Below are positions 43,970-54,039 of a DNA stretch of 64,000 nucleotides, one piece after another. Origin of the DNA: Alectoria sarmentosa (taxonomy: Eukaryota; Ascomycota; Lecanoromycetes; Lecanorales; Parmeliaceae). The notes below the pieces were generated by a model. The model was not told where the DNA came from. It ran no database searches and saw nothing but the letters and a program-made list of their open reading frames with translations. Every line of letters starts with the position of its first letter. Positions within the stretch are counted from its first letter, which is position 1. The stretch lies in NCBI GenBank assembly GCA_009733775.1, contig WOGZ01000050.1, positions 62,001 to 126,000 of the forward strand. The letters run 5' to 3'. A program made the translations under genes and the position numbers.

Positions 43970-44476
43970 ATCATCGTTTAGAGGAAAAATGTATACTGGC
44001 TAGAAAGCTAGAAAAATTGCCTGTGGATACACACAACATCAACGGACGTTTGAGGATAAAAACAGAACGATTTTACGTCAATATCTGCATAATTATTGTC
44101 CTTACAATCTTTGATATCTTTATATCTACACGATGACTTGACCATCTCCAACAATCCACACCACCCCCGACGCACCTTTCCCCCAAATTGGACTTGGATT
44201 CTCTGCTCTTCGATGGCGCGTCGTATCGGCTTGATACTGCAGGGCCGTCTATTCTGGTGAGCATCAATAGCGTGGTACGTGTGCGAATTTGAGCTATGGC
44301 AGACGAATCGTCTGCTGTCTAATAGGCAAGTTGCCACAGCTATCGCCTAGTCCGGGGTTCTGTTCAGCTCGAATTGGTGCGGCGAAATGGCTGCGAACCC
44401 TTCACCTGTACCAGTACAGATGTCCAGACTGCAGAGATATTGGTTGGCCCTTCTGTTTTGGCGGGTTTGTCCTTCC
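43970..44476. other. Convergent 3' region between RRP12 and SEC6
   Basis: The only frames are short and have no recognisable product. It presumably contains both 3' untranslated regions. Confidence 0.45.
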
Positions 44477-46723
44477 TCATTTGACCTTGCTCATAATGGT
44501 TTCGGGTCCTCGTTCCACATACACCTCGCTCGCTTTAGCTTTCACACTGCTCAGCATGCTCCTATCGTAGTCATCTCTGACTCTCAGTACGCTCTCGACC
44601 CAACTCAGCTGCATGTCCCAGTACTCCCTCTTGAACGCCTCGTAGACGGTCGCCACGGCAGTTTTGTCAGACTCGAGCATGCGGACGAGGTAGTCGACTA
44701 CGCGCCAATTTCGCTTGATACTTGCGAACTCGGGGTATTTGCCAAAGAAATCGAAGGAAGTAAGGACATCATCTTTGAATTTGTCGGTGAAGGGTTCCCC
44801 GCGGCGAAATTTGGCGCCCTTGTTTCGGACGGAGGAGAGATAGCGAACGAGGAGCTCGTCGGCCAGTTCTTCAATGAAGATGTCGAGAAGGGAACTGTGC
44901 AACACGCCTTGGTAGTCATTGACATAATCTTCAAAGGTCGTGATGATACGTTTCATGCCGTATTCTGTATACCACTTCGCGGTGAAGAACTCCGGTAGGA
45001 CGGAGCGGAAGTCAATGATGAAGATTAGAGAGACAAAAGTGGTGATGCAGTGCGTGCCTAGGTCCACGAAACCGTCGCGTATGTTCTCAACTTCAGCGTT
45101 GGCTTGAGCCATATACTTGGGTGAGACCAGTGGCGCGAAGTCGCGCTGGAAGCGGCTAAGGTAGCCGAGTTGGCCGGCTTCTGCGTTGTCGTCTATGCAG
45201 GCGATTTGGTCGTTGGCGATCGCAACCAGCCAGTCTTGGAGAACTTGAAGGCCCTCTTGTTCGGCGGTAGGGGTCTTGTATTTGGCAGACTGGTCGTTGA
45301 CCATCTTCTGCCAGTGGGTTTGCCTTGATTTGAGAGCGGTGAACATGGCGTCGATGACCCCTTCGGCCACATCTGTGCGGCCTGAGTTGCCTGCTACGAG
45401 CAGCTGCTCGTGGAGCATGCGCCACATGTCTCCTAAAGTCTTGGTCCGGAAGTAGCCATGTTCGTCGTTGTCCAGAGAGCCTTCCTTGCGCTCTGCGAAG
45501 GATTTTCTGTCCGTGGTGAACATCCGATCCATCCATTCGTCAACGGATTTCACGATCAGTTGTCGGTAGTCTCGGATCAGCTCAATCTCCCTGTTGTCGA
45601 GCACCGGAAGCTGTAAATCTTCTTGACTCCAGCCGAGCTTGTTCATCTTCCCATAATATTTCTCTATCCACTCGATGATTGCCAGCATATGTGGAGGGGC
45701 TAAGTTAGGGTCATCAATGCGCCCAACGAGCCAGTTGTGCATTAGGCTATGGTATATATCCGTGTACGTCTTGTAAATCCTCCATTTCTTAGGCATCAGC
45801 TCTGTCATGCCTTGCTTGACGGCCACCAGGTCATTGAAGAACCACGCCATGATCTTCGACAGCTTGTCTGGATCCTCGAAAAACTTCTCCTCTGCCGAAT
45901 CAAAATTTTGTTGTGCGGAGAGCTGGATGGCTTTCAGGAATTTCTCCTTGTAACCCCGTATTTGTCGGGCGCTGGTGTTCATGGACTTGAATCTGGATGC
46001 AAGGTCTTTGTAGTCTCGTTGAGCATCTTGCAGGGCCTTCACCTTCTGGTCGCTTTTTTCCTCCTCTTCAATGATGACCGCCAAACGCACTATCATGCTT
46101 TTGTTGTCCGATTGCACCAGAGGTATTAGATTCATGCAAGCCTGGCCGATATGCTCATCGAACCAATTCACCACGTCTTCCAATCTTTCGAAATGATTCT
46201 GGAGTGTGTTCTCTAGAGAGGCGTCCGAAGCTCTTCTGATCTGGTCCAGAGCATCATCACGGATATCTCGTAATTGCGTAAGCCCGTAATGTACGCTAAG
46301 AATGTTGGGCTGGTTCTCGAGGTCCTGGTCGTCTTCGCTCAGGAGCCTGGCCAGTTCATCCAGCCTGCTATCAAAAGACTCAATGTTTGCCTTCATTGTC
46401 TCGATTTGCGTAAAGTTCCTGTGCACCTGGGAGACCAAATTAATATTGGGAAAATCCCGGATCATGTTCTGCGACTCTGCGCACAGCTTGTCGATCTTCA
46501 TGAGCTCCTCCTTGATCTGATTGACTGTTCTCTGTCCATCTCCGATCGAGTTCATGCCAGACTGTGTGATCTCCAATTGCTCCTTAAGCCCAACCTTGAG
46601 CTGTTCGTCTACTGCGGCTTTCTTTCGAACGAACTCGGACTTTAAGAATGGTATTTTGTCGAGGTCTTCAGGGTGCCGTAGCAGTTCCGCAAGCTGTACG
46701 GTCACCCCTTCGTTATCAGCCAT
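44477..46723 (-). CDS. SEC6: Exocyst complex subunit Sec6
   Basis: A single minus-strand exon of 748 residues from ATG 46723 (MADNEGVTVQLAELLRHPED). Sec6-specific stretches include LDKIPFLKSEFVRKKAAVD, NLVSQVHRNF, a coiled-coil N-terminal quarter (~40-130) and the helical-bundle C-terminal domain (KRIITTFEDYVNDY, LADELLVRYL, KFKDDVLTSFDFFGKY). Sec6 is one of the eight exocyst subunits tethering secretory vesicles to the plasma membrane at growing tips; the family identification is secure. The same frame stays open for about 45 codons upstream of the ATG, after a tag acceptor at about 46876. An alternative 5' exon with a longer N terminus is therefore possible. Confidence 0.93.
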   Translation of the reverse strand: MADNEGVTVQLAELLRHPEDLDKIPFLKSEFVRKKAAVDEQLKVGLKEQLEITQSGMNSIGDGQRTVNQIKEELMKIDKLCAESQNMIRDFPNINLVSQVHRNFTQIETMKANIESFDSRLDELARLLSEDDQDLENQPNILSVHYGLTQLRDIRDDALDQIRRASDASLENTLQNHFERLEDVVNWFDEHIGQACMNLIPLVQSDNKSMIVRLAVIIEEEEKSDQKVKALQDAQRDYKDLASRFKSMNTSARQIRGYKEKFLKAIQLSAQQNFDSAEEKFFEDPDKLSKIMAWFFNDLVAVKQGMTELMPKKWRIYKTYTDIYHSLMHNWLVGRIDDPNLAPPHMLAIIEWIEKYYGKMNKLGWSQEDLQLPVLDNREIELIRDYRQLIVKSVDEWMDRMFTTDRKSFAERKEGSLDNDEHGYFRTKTLGDMWRMLHEQLLVAGNSGRTDVAEGVIDAMFTALKSRQTHWQKMVNDQSAKYKTPTAEQEGLQVLQDWLVAIANDQIACIDDNAEAGQLGYLSRFQRDFAPLVSPKYMAQANAEVENIRDGFVDLGTHCITTFVSLIFIIDFRSVLPEFFTAKWYTEYGMKRIITTFEDYVNDYQGVLHSSLLDIFIEELADELLVRYLSSVRNKGAKFRRGEPFTDKFKDDVLTSFDFFGKYPEFASIKRNWRVVDYLVRMLESDKTAVATVYEAFKREYWDMQLSWVESVLRVRDDYDRSMLSSVKAKASEVYVERGPETIMSKVK

Positions 46724-47064
46724 GTGGCCCGCTCTCAATCGTACATTAGGGGCATGGCCAGCATGCTTGATGCAGAGCGCGAATAATTTGGCGTCAGCGA
46801 GTTGGAGACGACGGAGCTTGGCGCCTAAATCCTTCCGTGCCGAACTCCCACTTTTGGCGGCGACTGCAGAATGCGACCTATAAAATTATTCATCGACAAC
46901 AAATCAATTGATCAACTCTTTCTTCGGTTATAACTAAGTAGTGAGTCCTGTCAACTAACGCTTGTCTTGGTATTAATGCCTAATGATGCGCGACAGATTC
47001 GATTGAAAAGATCGCACAAAGCCCACGACTTCTCTCCCCCAAATCCTGCCGCCTGCTCGAAGCA
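46724..47064. promoter_or_regulatory. Divergent promoter region between SEC6 and the uL30m gene
   Basis: These 341 bp separate two start codons pointing apart. Part of the SEC6 side stays open in the SEC6 frame and may be 5' coding or leader sequence. Confidence 0.45.
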
Positions 47065-47325
47065 ATGCCCTTCTTCAAAATCACGCTCATACGCTCATCC
47101 ATTGGTCTGCCTAAAAAGACACAGGGCGTCCTCAATGCCTTGGGGCTGCGAAAGCGAATGGCGACTGTCTTCAAGCCCATCAATCCGTCCACCGCAGGTC
47201 AGATCATGAGGATCAAAGAGCTAGTTGCGGTATCAGAGGTCGAGGAGGCATTGACAAATGCAGAGATGCGGGAAAGGCGGAGACCGGATCCAGGATACTA
47301 CATTGAGAAGCCAGTAGCGGGTTGA
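47065..47325 (+). CDS. Mitochondrial large-subunit ribosomal protein uL30m
   Basis: An intronless frame of 86 residues. The sequence FKITLIRSSIGLPKKTQGVLNALGLRKRMATVF is the L30 signature: a beta-strand, then the conserved IGLPKKTQGVLNALGL helix region contacting rRNA. VKPINPSTAGQIMRIKELV-type residues follow (here FKPINPSTAGQIM) and match fungal mitochondrial L30 (yeast Mrpl33). The N terminus starts directly at the strand, with no obvious cleaved presequence, as in yeast Mrpl33. It works in mitochondrial translation. Confidence 0.93.
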   Translation: MPFFKITLIRSSIGLPKKTQGVLNALGLRKRMATVFKPINPSTAGQIMRIKELVAVSEVEEALTNAEMRERRRPDPGYYIEKPVAG

Positions 47326-48155
47326 TAGGCATATTCACCCGATGCAATTTTGGACGAGATCATGCTACTGGCAGATTGAAGGCCGGAACCGCAGATGTGG
47401 AGCTGTCTCGAGCCGAGAACCGAGCACGCTGGAATGTGAGAGCAAAAGTTGGGTCATAGATATCGCGCGATCGCTTAGCAGTCGATGCCTACGGGACGCA
47501 AAGAGCCGGTTGTTCCCCATGAGTCGATCAGGAAATTGACTATGACGCCTCGCCTCTCCTCCGCTTCGAGACGCTTTGGACAATGGAAATGCTTTGTTTA
47601 GGGATGACTGGAAGCATGGGAATCGACCAGGCGTATGGCAAGCGTGTGCAGCAATGGTATTCATTCAACTTTACTCAAACCAGTTCCAACATTCGGCCAC
47701 TAATCGAATCATGGAAACTCTCAACTCGAGATATATCCACAGCATAAACAGCTACGGTGAAACCTTGTATGACTTGAACGAAGCACTTAGTCTGTTTTCA
47801 CTTCTGTAAGCCTGGAAGCAAAATCTCCCCATTAATTTGACGGAATGGTTGGCGTGATCTTCGGCTGACCCAATATCTTGCCGAGATAATGCCAAGCCTC
47901 TTAAATCCGAGTCCCTCGGCAATAAACATTACCCAAACCTGAAATTCTGCTGTTCCATGATCTCAACGTGCATATTTTCTGCGGCCGCCAATCTTCGTAA
48001 ATAAGCGGTTACTGACGACCGATTCCAAACGATGGGAAGCTCTCGTATGCCTGTGAGTCTTCGGACGGCATTGCCGACCTCAAAGACCAGTCCGAAAGGT
48101 AACTATCTTAGCATAGGCACTGATATGTAGAAGCTCCCTGTAGCCCTTGTTCACC
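47326..48155. other. Intergenic, 0.8 kb; possible unplaced 5' exon of DPL1
   Basis: No gene is clear. An ATG at 48032 followed by a donor (gtaact at 48099) and acceptors at 48130 and 48143 might form a 5' exon of the sphingosine-phosphate lyase gene, but the phases do not match. Confidence 0.35.
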
Positions 48156-49838
48156 ATGTTGATTGCTGATATTCGAGACAGTCTCCGTAACCTCATATTC
48201 TTCCTCTTCCTCTTGCGATGGACAAGAAAAGGTGTCTTGCAGCTCAAAGGCCGCGGGCTCTTCGGAACAGTGGCCGAGGCATACATCTCGATACGACGGA
48301 CGCTCTACGGCATATTCCTGAGAACTCCTGGCGTACGTAGCCAAGTCCAAAAGCAAGTCACAGAAGCAATTACCAAGCTCGAAAGAAAGCTGGTCCCCCA
48401 AGGGCCCGGCATCAGTCGATATCTCACGCTGCCGAAGGAAGGATGGACCGAGCAGCAAGTGAGAGCAGAGCTGGGAAAATTAGGCGATATGGAGCATACA
48501 AGCTGGGAAGATGGCCTTGTCAGCGGAGCAGTCTACCATGGAGGGAACGATTTGATCAAGCTACAATCAGAGGCCTTTGAGAAGTTCAGTGTTGCGAATC
48601 CAATACATCCAGACGTCTTTCCGGGGGTACGGAAAATGGAGGCGGAGATTGTCGCTATGGTTCTGGCCATGTTCAATGCACCAGCTGGAGGAGCAGGAGT
48701 TACTACGAGTGGGGGGACAGAGTCAATATTGATGGCATGCTTGAGCGCAAGGCAGAAGGCGCGCGCAGAACGTGGTGTCACGGAGCCAGAAATGTATGTG
48801 CAGCTATCGACTTTGAAGGCCTTTGCTGACTATCGCAGAATCATACCAGAGACTGCTCACGCAGCGTTTCGTAAAGCTGGCGCATACTTTGGTATCAAGG
48901 TTCACCTGGTAGCCTGTCCGGCACCAACTTACAGTGTACACATACCCAGTGTTTCTAGTCTAATTAATAGCAATACGATACTTCTTGTTGGGTCTGCCCC
49001 AAACTTCCCTCACGGCATTGTTGACGACATCGCGTCTCTATCCCGGCTCGCTCTGCGCAAGAAAGGATCTCTACCTCTTCATGTCGACTGCTGTCTCGGC
49101 TCCTTCCTGGTCCCTTTTCTGGCTCGCGCGGGTTTTCCGACTGTCCCATTTGACTTTACCCTGAAAGGCGTCACAAGTATTTCCTGCGACACCCATAAAT
49201 ACGGCTTTGCGCCCAAAGGAAATTCTGCCCTTCTTTACCGAACCTCGGCGCTCCGCACCTACCAGTACTTTGTCTCCGCTGACTGGTCTGGAGGCGTATA
49301 CGCCTCACCAAGCATTGCAGGCTCACGTCCTGGGGCTCTAATTGCCACCTGCTGGGCCAGTCTCATGTCTCAAGGCGAAAGTGGTTATATCGATAGTTGC
49401 CATAAGATTGTTGGAGCTGCTAAGAAAATCGAATCAACAATCCGAGAGCATCCCGCTTTGCGGGACGATCTCAATGTCATGGGAAATCCTCTTGTCAGTG
49501 TCGTTGCTTTTACGTCAAAAACGCTAAACATCTATGATCTTGCCGATGCTATGTCGAGTAAGGGATGGCACCTCAATGCTTTACAAAGGCCACCAGCCAT
49601 ACATGTGGCTGTTACATTACCGATTGTCGCTGCCGTGGACAAACTTGTGAAAGATATAGTAGCAGTGGTAGAAGACGAGAAGGAAAAGGAGAGGGAGAGA
49701 ATAGTGGAAGGCAAGGGAGCAAAGGGCGGGGCCAAAGGCGATGCGGCAGCTTTGTACGGTGTCGCTGGGAGCCTTCCGAACCCGAGCGTAGTCAACAGTC
49801 TGGCTGAGGGTTTCTTGGACACGCTTTATAAGGCTTGA
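48156..49838 (+). CDS. DPL1: Sphingosine-1-phosphate lyase (dihydrosphingosine phosphate aldolase)
   Basis: Two exons, 48156-48793 and 48839-49838, about 545 residues. It cleaves phosphorylated sphingoid bases to a fatty aldehyde and phosphoethanolamine on the ER. An N-terminal membrane anchor (LRNLIFFLFLLRW) precedes the PLP-dependent decarboxylase-type fold: SGAVYHGG, NPIHPDVFPG, VTTSGGTESILMA, IPETAHAAFRKAG, HVDCCLGSFL and the PLP lysine in SCDTHKYGFAPKG. The frame stays open through 48794-48838, but that 45-bp stretch has a gtatgt donor, a gctgac branch site and a cag acceptor. Removing it gives PEIIIPETAHAAF, as in the family, so it is a stopless intron of 3n length. The exact N terminus is uncertain. 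Confidence 0.93.
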   Translation: MLIADIRDSLRNLIFFLFLLRWTRKGVLQLKGRGLFGTVAEAYISIRRTLYGIFLRTPGVRSQVQKQVTEAITKLERKLVPQGPGISRYLTLPKEGWTEQQVRAELGKLGDMEHTSWEDGLVSGAVYHGGNDLIKLQSEAFEKFSVANPIHPDVFPGVRKMEAEIVAMVLAMFNAPAGGAGVTTSGGTESILMACLSARQKARAERGVTEPEMYVQLSTLKAFADYRRIIPETAHAAFRKAGAYFGIKVHLVACPAPTYSVHIPSVSSLINSNTILLVGSAPNFPHGIVDDIASLSRLALRKKGSLPLHVDCCLGSFLVPFLARAGFPTVPFDFTLKGVTSISCDTHKYGFAPKGNSALLYRTSALRTYQYFVSADWSGGVYASPSIAGSRPGALIATCWASLMSQGESGYIDSCHKIVGAAKKIESTIREHPALRDDLNVMGNPLVSVVAFTSKTLNIYDLADAMSSKGWHLNALQRPPAIHVAVTLPIVAAVDKLVKDIVAVVEDEKEKERERIVEGKGAKGGAKGDAAALYGVAGSLPNPSVVNSLAEGFLDTLYKA

Positions 49839-50614
49839 GGCTGCTTTGACGGAGCGTGAGCAAGGAATTTGGGGATCATTGGAGGCAACAAGCATGGAAA
49901 TCTACTGCTCTTTTCATATGCTATGAGGCTTCCCTTGCAAGCTTATCAAGAGTTGTCATGATTGGGCCCAGGTAGAACCAAGGGGTGCCTTGTCTCGAAT
50001 GAACGGATAAGCAAGGTCATCAGCCAGTCAGTAAAGGTAGAATACTGTAACAGCCGCATCTGCGTGATACGATCAAAGAGCAAGATGGGGAAGCGAAGAG
50101 GTGTAGAGATATAATTGTTCGTTCAGATTAAGCGAGCTCTAGCGCCATTAGCGCTAAAAGAAAGGTCAAGTAACAATACATGTCTTTGTCTTGGGCTGTG
50201 TCTTGCAGCCACTGCTGACACGGTCATCAGAACTGCTCCCTCATCAGTATACTTGAGGTGTCGAAGGGCAATCGTCAAACACGGTTACGCTGCCTCCCGT
50301 GGCTTCATAGCGTCTACCAGGGCATAATGGCAATGGTATCGAACCCCAAGGCATACTTCTGCGACCAGGGCAAACGCGAACTGGTATAGGATAGGCGTGG
50401 ATATCGAATCCAAATATGATACCGGTGTTTGAGATGGGCTTTCTAAAAAGGGATCATACCTGGATCCTTACTGGTCAGTCGAGTACTTTGTCATATCAAC
50501 ACTCTCTCTTCATGACGTAGTCATCATTTCGCATTGGCGCCGGCGGCAGCAGCAAGCAATGCTGCAGCACTCTTCTTCTCTGCCCTAAGGAATCCGAGTC
50601 TCTCTTTATCAAAC

Positions 50615-50960
50615 GTAAGGGAATGTAGCAAAAGTCATGCACAGAGGCAACTTCAAAATGCCTAGAATTCCACAACCGAAAGATAGGACTCCAGACATAC
50701 CAATCCTAAAAGCTCCGTCCTTTTCGATTTGTGCACAAGTTTTGTGGGTTGCAACCAAAACAACTCGACCCATATTCTGTTGAAAGATACTGGGTAAAGG
50801 ATACTGAACGCGTGCGACACGATTCTCTTTTACAAGAAATGACGTTTTTTTGAAGGGAGCATCGCTAAGTACTAATGCTACTAATTTCTGACAAAGCGCC
50901 TGAAGTGTAGGACTTGTAATGAAAACTCGGCGACGTGGTCCTGGCTTGATATTTATTTTG
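50615..50960 (+). mobile_element. MITE-like element, copy 2 (right end degraded)
   Basis: The left terminus tagcaaaagtcatgcac (50626-50642) matches the inverted repeat of copy 1 (14704-15030) with two differences, and the interior aligns to copy 1 over ~300 bp in the same orientation (for example ggttgcaaccaaaacaactc against gacatcaacccaaaaaactc). The right terminus is barely recognisable. On the minus strand this copy has a 118-codon open frame (50965-50609), and copy 1 has a partly matching peptide (G(I/L)LK(L/I)PLCM), so a captured or decayed coding sequence is possible. Confidence 0.5.
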
Positions 50961-53658
50961 GACAATGCTGAGGCAGATTACATCGTTTTGACGTTGCTAG
51001 ATGACTTGGCATTGATTATATAGCTTTGGTTGGTTTTGTCTCTCACGAGTTTACGGTTAAAGCTGAACCTTTGAAGCTGCAGTGTCCGTTAGAACAAAGT
51101 CGTAGAAAGAAGTTTTGCTGCAGTAAGCGAGCCCCCACAATTGAAACACGGATAGACTTGTAAGAATTCATTGAATATAGCCTTGTCTTGCACAGATTGA
51201 CTTGGAACACATTATTGCTGTGTGGTAATCAATTTTGGGTTGGGGGGGGGAGACGATCTAGCGCAAATGCCAAGAAAAGGCATTCTAAATCTCCGACCTT
51301 GGATCAACATTCATTCAGCCCACATTCATAGACCCTGGGTCGAATTTCCTCCTTTTACTCGATACCAAGAGCTGCAGCATGCTTCTCAAAGTTCCCTGTC
51401 GAACACCACCTTTACCGCCGATCTACCTCCCGGCCTGCCCTACCGAGAGAGACTTCCGTTGATCGAAAAGGGCGCTCCAAGTGTCGCACTCAACCAGCAT
51501 CATTCTGCAATCTAGGAAATCGATAGCAAGTCTCTTAGTGGCGTGGCGTTGCGTAAGCTGTTGCTATCATTCACGGAGTGAGCCGAAATCGCTGGGCCAC
51601 TTGCACACGCAGGCTACCATGTCGATAGCCTAGTGCTGCATGAAAGACAGGAAATGGAGGGTTGCTGAACAAGGCGTTGGTCTAGCTGGTACGGGTATTT
51701 CTAGACGAGCCTTTTCGATTTGAAATGCGTCTCCTTCCCGCGCCATGGATCCGAGGGTGCTTGACAGGTCCCATCCTGCATGAGTACCTACTTATTTTTT
51801 TTCATTCTCGGGGGTATGTACTGTCGGGGTAGGATTTAGTCGCCCTTGGCGTGAGAATCACGGGTCCTCGACACAGCGAGAGCTCTACCGCAGACGATCT
51901 TGGTGGCAAATCTCGGGATTTAATGTTCTCTCTTCATCACGCTATGGAAGATGTGTTCTCCAAGGGCGCTGATTATCAAGAACTAAGGTGAAGAAATAGA
52001 GTTGACTGGTTGTTGACGGGCCATTTTTTGCGGGCCCGCCACCGGGAACTAAAATTTTTCAGCCTTGCCGAGCTGCCTCACCAGATGTCTGTTTACTGAT
52101 CCATAAAGTAAGCTCAATATTGACCAGGCGCAGCTACAAGCGCGCACGGCGAGTTGCTCGACAGGTGTAATGAGAAGCTTGAAGCGATGATGTTTTAGCC
52201 ATCAAACCATGATCATGGCAGGTGCATAAGTTGGCATACATTTTGGATGGAGTAGCTCGGCAAGGCTGAAAGCTCTCAATGTTTTGGATCCAGTCATGCG
52301 AACCAGTATACTACCTCGGCACCGTCTCACGGTAGTCACCATTCCGCCAACTCCCCCCGTTGGTGCCCGAACACCTAGGCTCGGCCCACGACTGGTTCCC
52401 TCAAAGCCTGGAAGCATGATCAATCTTACACTACTACGAGACCCCCACACCACTTCTTAGCACCCTGCACGACAGGGCGTCGGCATCAGCATTCTTGTCC
52501 GCGCCTTCAAATCTTTCCTGACTTATTGTATACGAGTCTTATCCGTCTCAAATCACTGCTTCGCGCTTCTGCTATGACCCCTATTCAATTTCGTCACGTC
52601 CGAACGCCAATAGCTCTTACATTAAGTAGATTGCAGATCTCTAGTGGCATGCATGACTCTGGCAAAAGCTTGGCATTTCGACCCGCTCCCATCCTCTATG
52701 TGCATTAGGTATAGATTATCTGAATCTTGTCGATACTGAGCAACGTCACCTGACTCATAACATCAACGTCGATGAAGATTTGAGCATTTGACCGTAAAGC
52801 CAAGACTAACTATGTCGCAACAAATTGAACTTCAAACGTCGTTGAAAACATCTCGAATTCAAGGTACCTATTAATGCATGATTCAACTTTTGAGCTTCTT
52901 GGCATCGCACTTTCCGTGAAGATCACATTCGTAGGAAGACCATTGGCTACAGCAAGCGAAAATCTATAATTGAAACGCCGTTAGATCTGCAACGAGCTAC
53001 CTTCCTTATGCTCTGCATCAGGCGCACACCCTCTTTCCACCACCCCCCAGATCGATACATGTACATGTTCTCAAATCGGGTTAGCTTCCTAGGGGAGTCA
53101 CTGGCGGTGAAACACTTTCTTACCGTGTACGTTGGAGGCAGCGACTTCTCTCGCTGAGACGTAGGTAGGTAGACATTTGAAGCTCGGACGCCAAGCATCA
53201 AGCATCACGGTGGCAGCCATGGCAATTTCATTCGTGGCGCTTTGCCGAATTATTCAAACGGCTTGCAACGCTGTTTTCTTTCCGTGATATCTATCAGGCT
53301 TTGAGGCTTTCAATCCTCGTCTCCATTTCGCTTCTTTCCCCAATTGGAGGAGGTGCACACGTATCGAAAGAGGGTGCACACCTAGCACTACCCTAACTGA
53401 TTGACTGTTTTCTTTGACCTGATTCACTGAGAGGATCAGGTCACTGTGTAACTGTTGGCGGGTTTTGGGAGCAGCAAGTTGCAATGCCAAGCGTTTCATG
53501 CATGCTTACGCCAAGGGTACTTGTATTTCGTAATCATTTGTCATAGGGAGTCTCTCCCATCTGGGTGGGTTGTGAACGTATCGTCTGTCAAATCACACTC
53601 CTCTCTGCTTTCTGCCATCCCTGCTGCTCCTCTCTTGTTTCGTCGTATCTAAACTCTA

Positions 53659-53754
53659 ATAACTCATATCGGATTCTGAAGATATGGATATTTTGTAATC
53701 AGCATTATAACTCATATCGAATTCTGAAGATGTGGATGTTTTGTAATCAGCATT
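53659..53754 (+). repeat. 48-bp tandem duplication
   Basis: Two head-to-tail copies (53659-53706 and 53707-53754), each starting ataactcatatcg and ending ttttgtaatcagcatt. They differ at three positions, all A/G transitions. Confidence 0.85.
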
Positions 53755-54039
53755 CACGTCAACACTTTGGACAAGGCTTTCCTTTCTTCCCCAACGCTAG
53801 GAGTCTTATCTGTCTCAAATCATTTCTCCACGCTTCTGCCATCATTGCTACCCAACTAGAGCAAGCCAATTTCTAGCCAAAGTGTCGAGAGGCTGCCTCT
53901 AGCTCGACCGAGAGATTCGCCAGCGAACGAAGGTAGATGGTGCATTCTCTCAACTGAGCCATAATTACCACGCGATAATCTCTCGTCCTGGAGGAGTCCA
54001 TCTCATCGGTTTTTCATCCGCTTCATCCTTCGACTTTCT

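Larger units (their letters stand above)
49839..54039. other. 4.2 kb gene-poor region with repeats
   Basis: No gene is well supported. It holds the second MITE-like copy (about 50615-50960), a run of nine G at about 51242, a 48-bp tandem duplication (53659-53754) and a pair of ~60-bp related stretches at about 52535 and 53803. A minus-strand frame ending at 50524 reads FDKERLGFLRAEKKSAAALL followed by AAAAGANAK and stop. It looks like the C-terminal exon of a real protein but could not be connected to upstream exons. Confidence 0.4.

Noticed and set aside
45156..46883. Several frames of 120-126 codons on both strands within SEC6
   Set aside because: They are shadows of the secure Sec6 reading frame and match no family.
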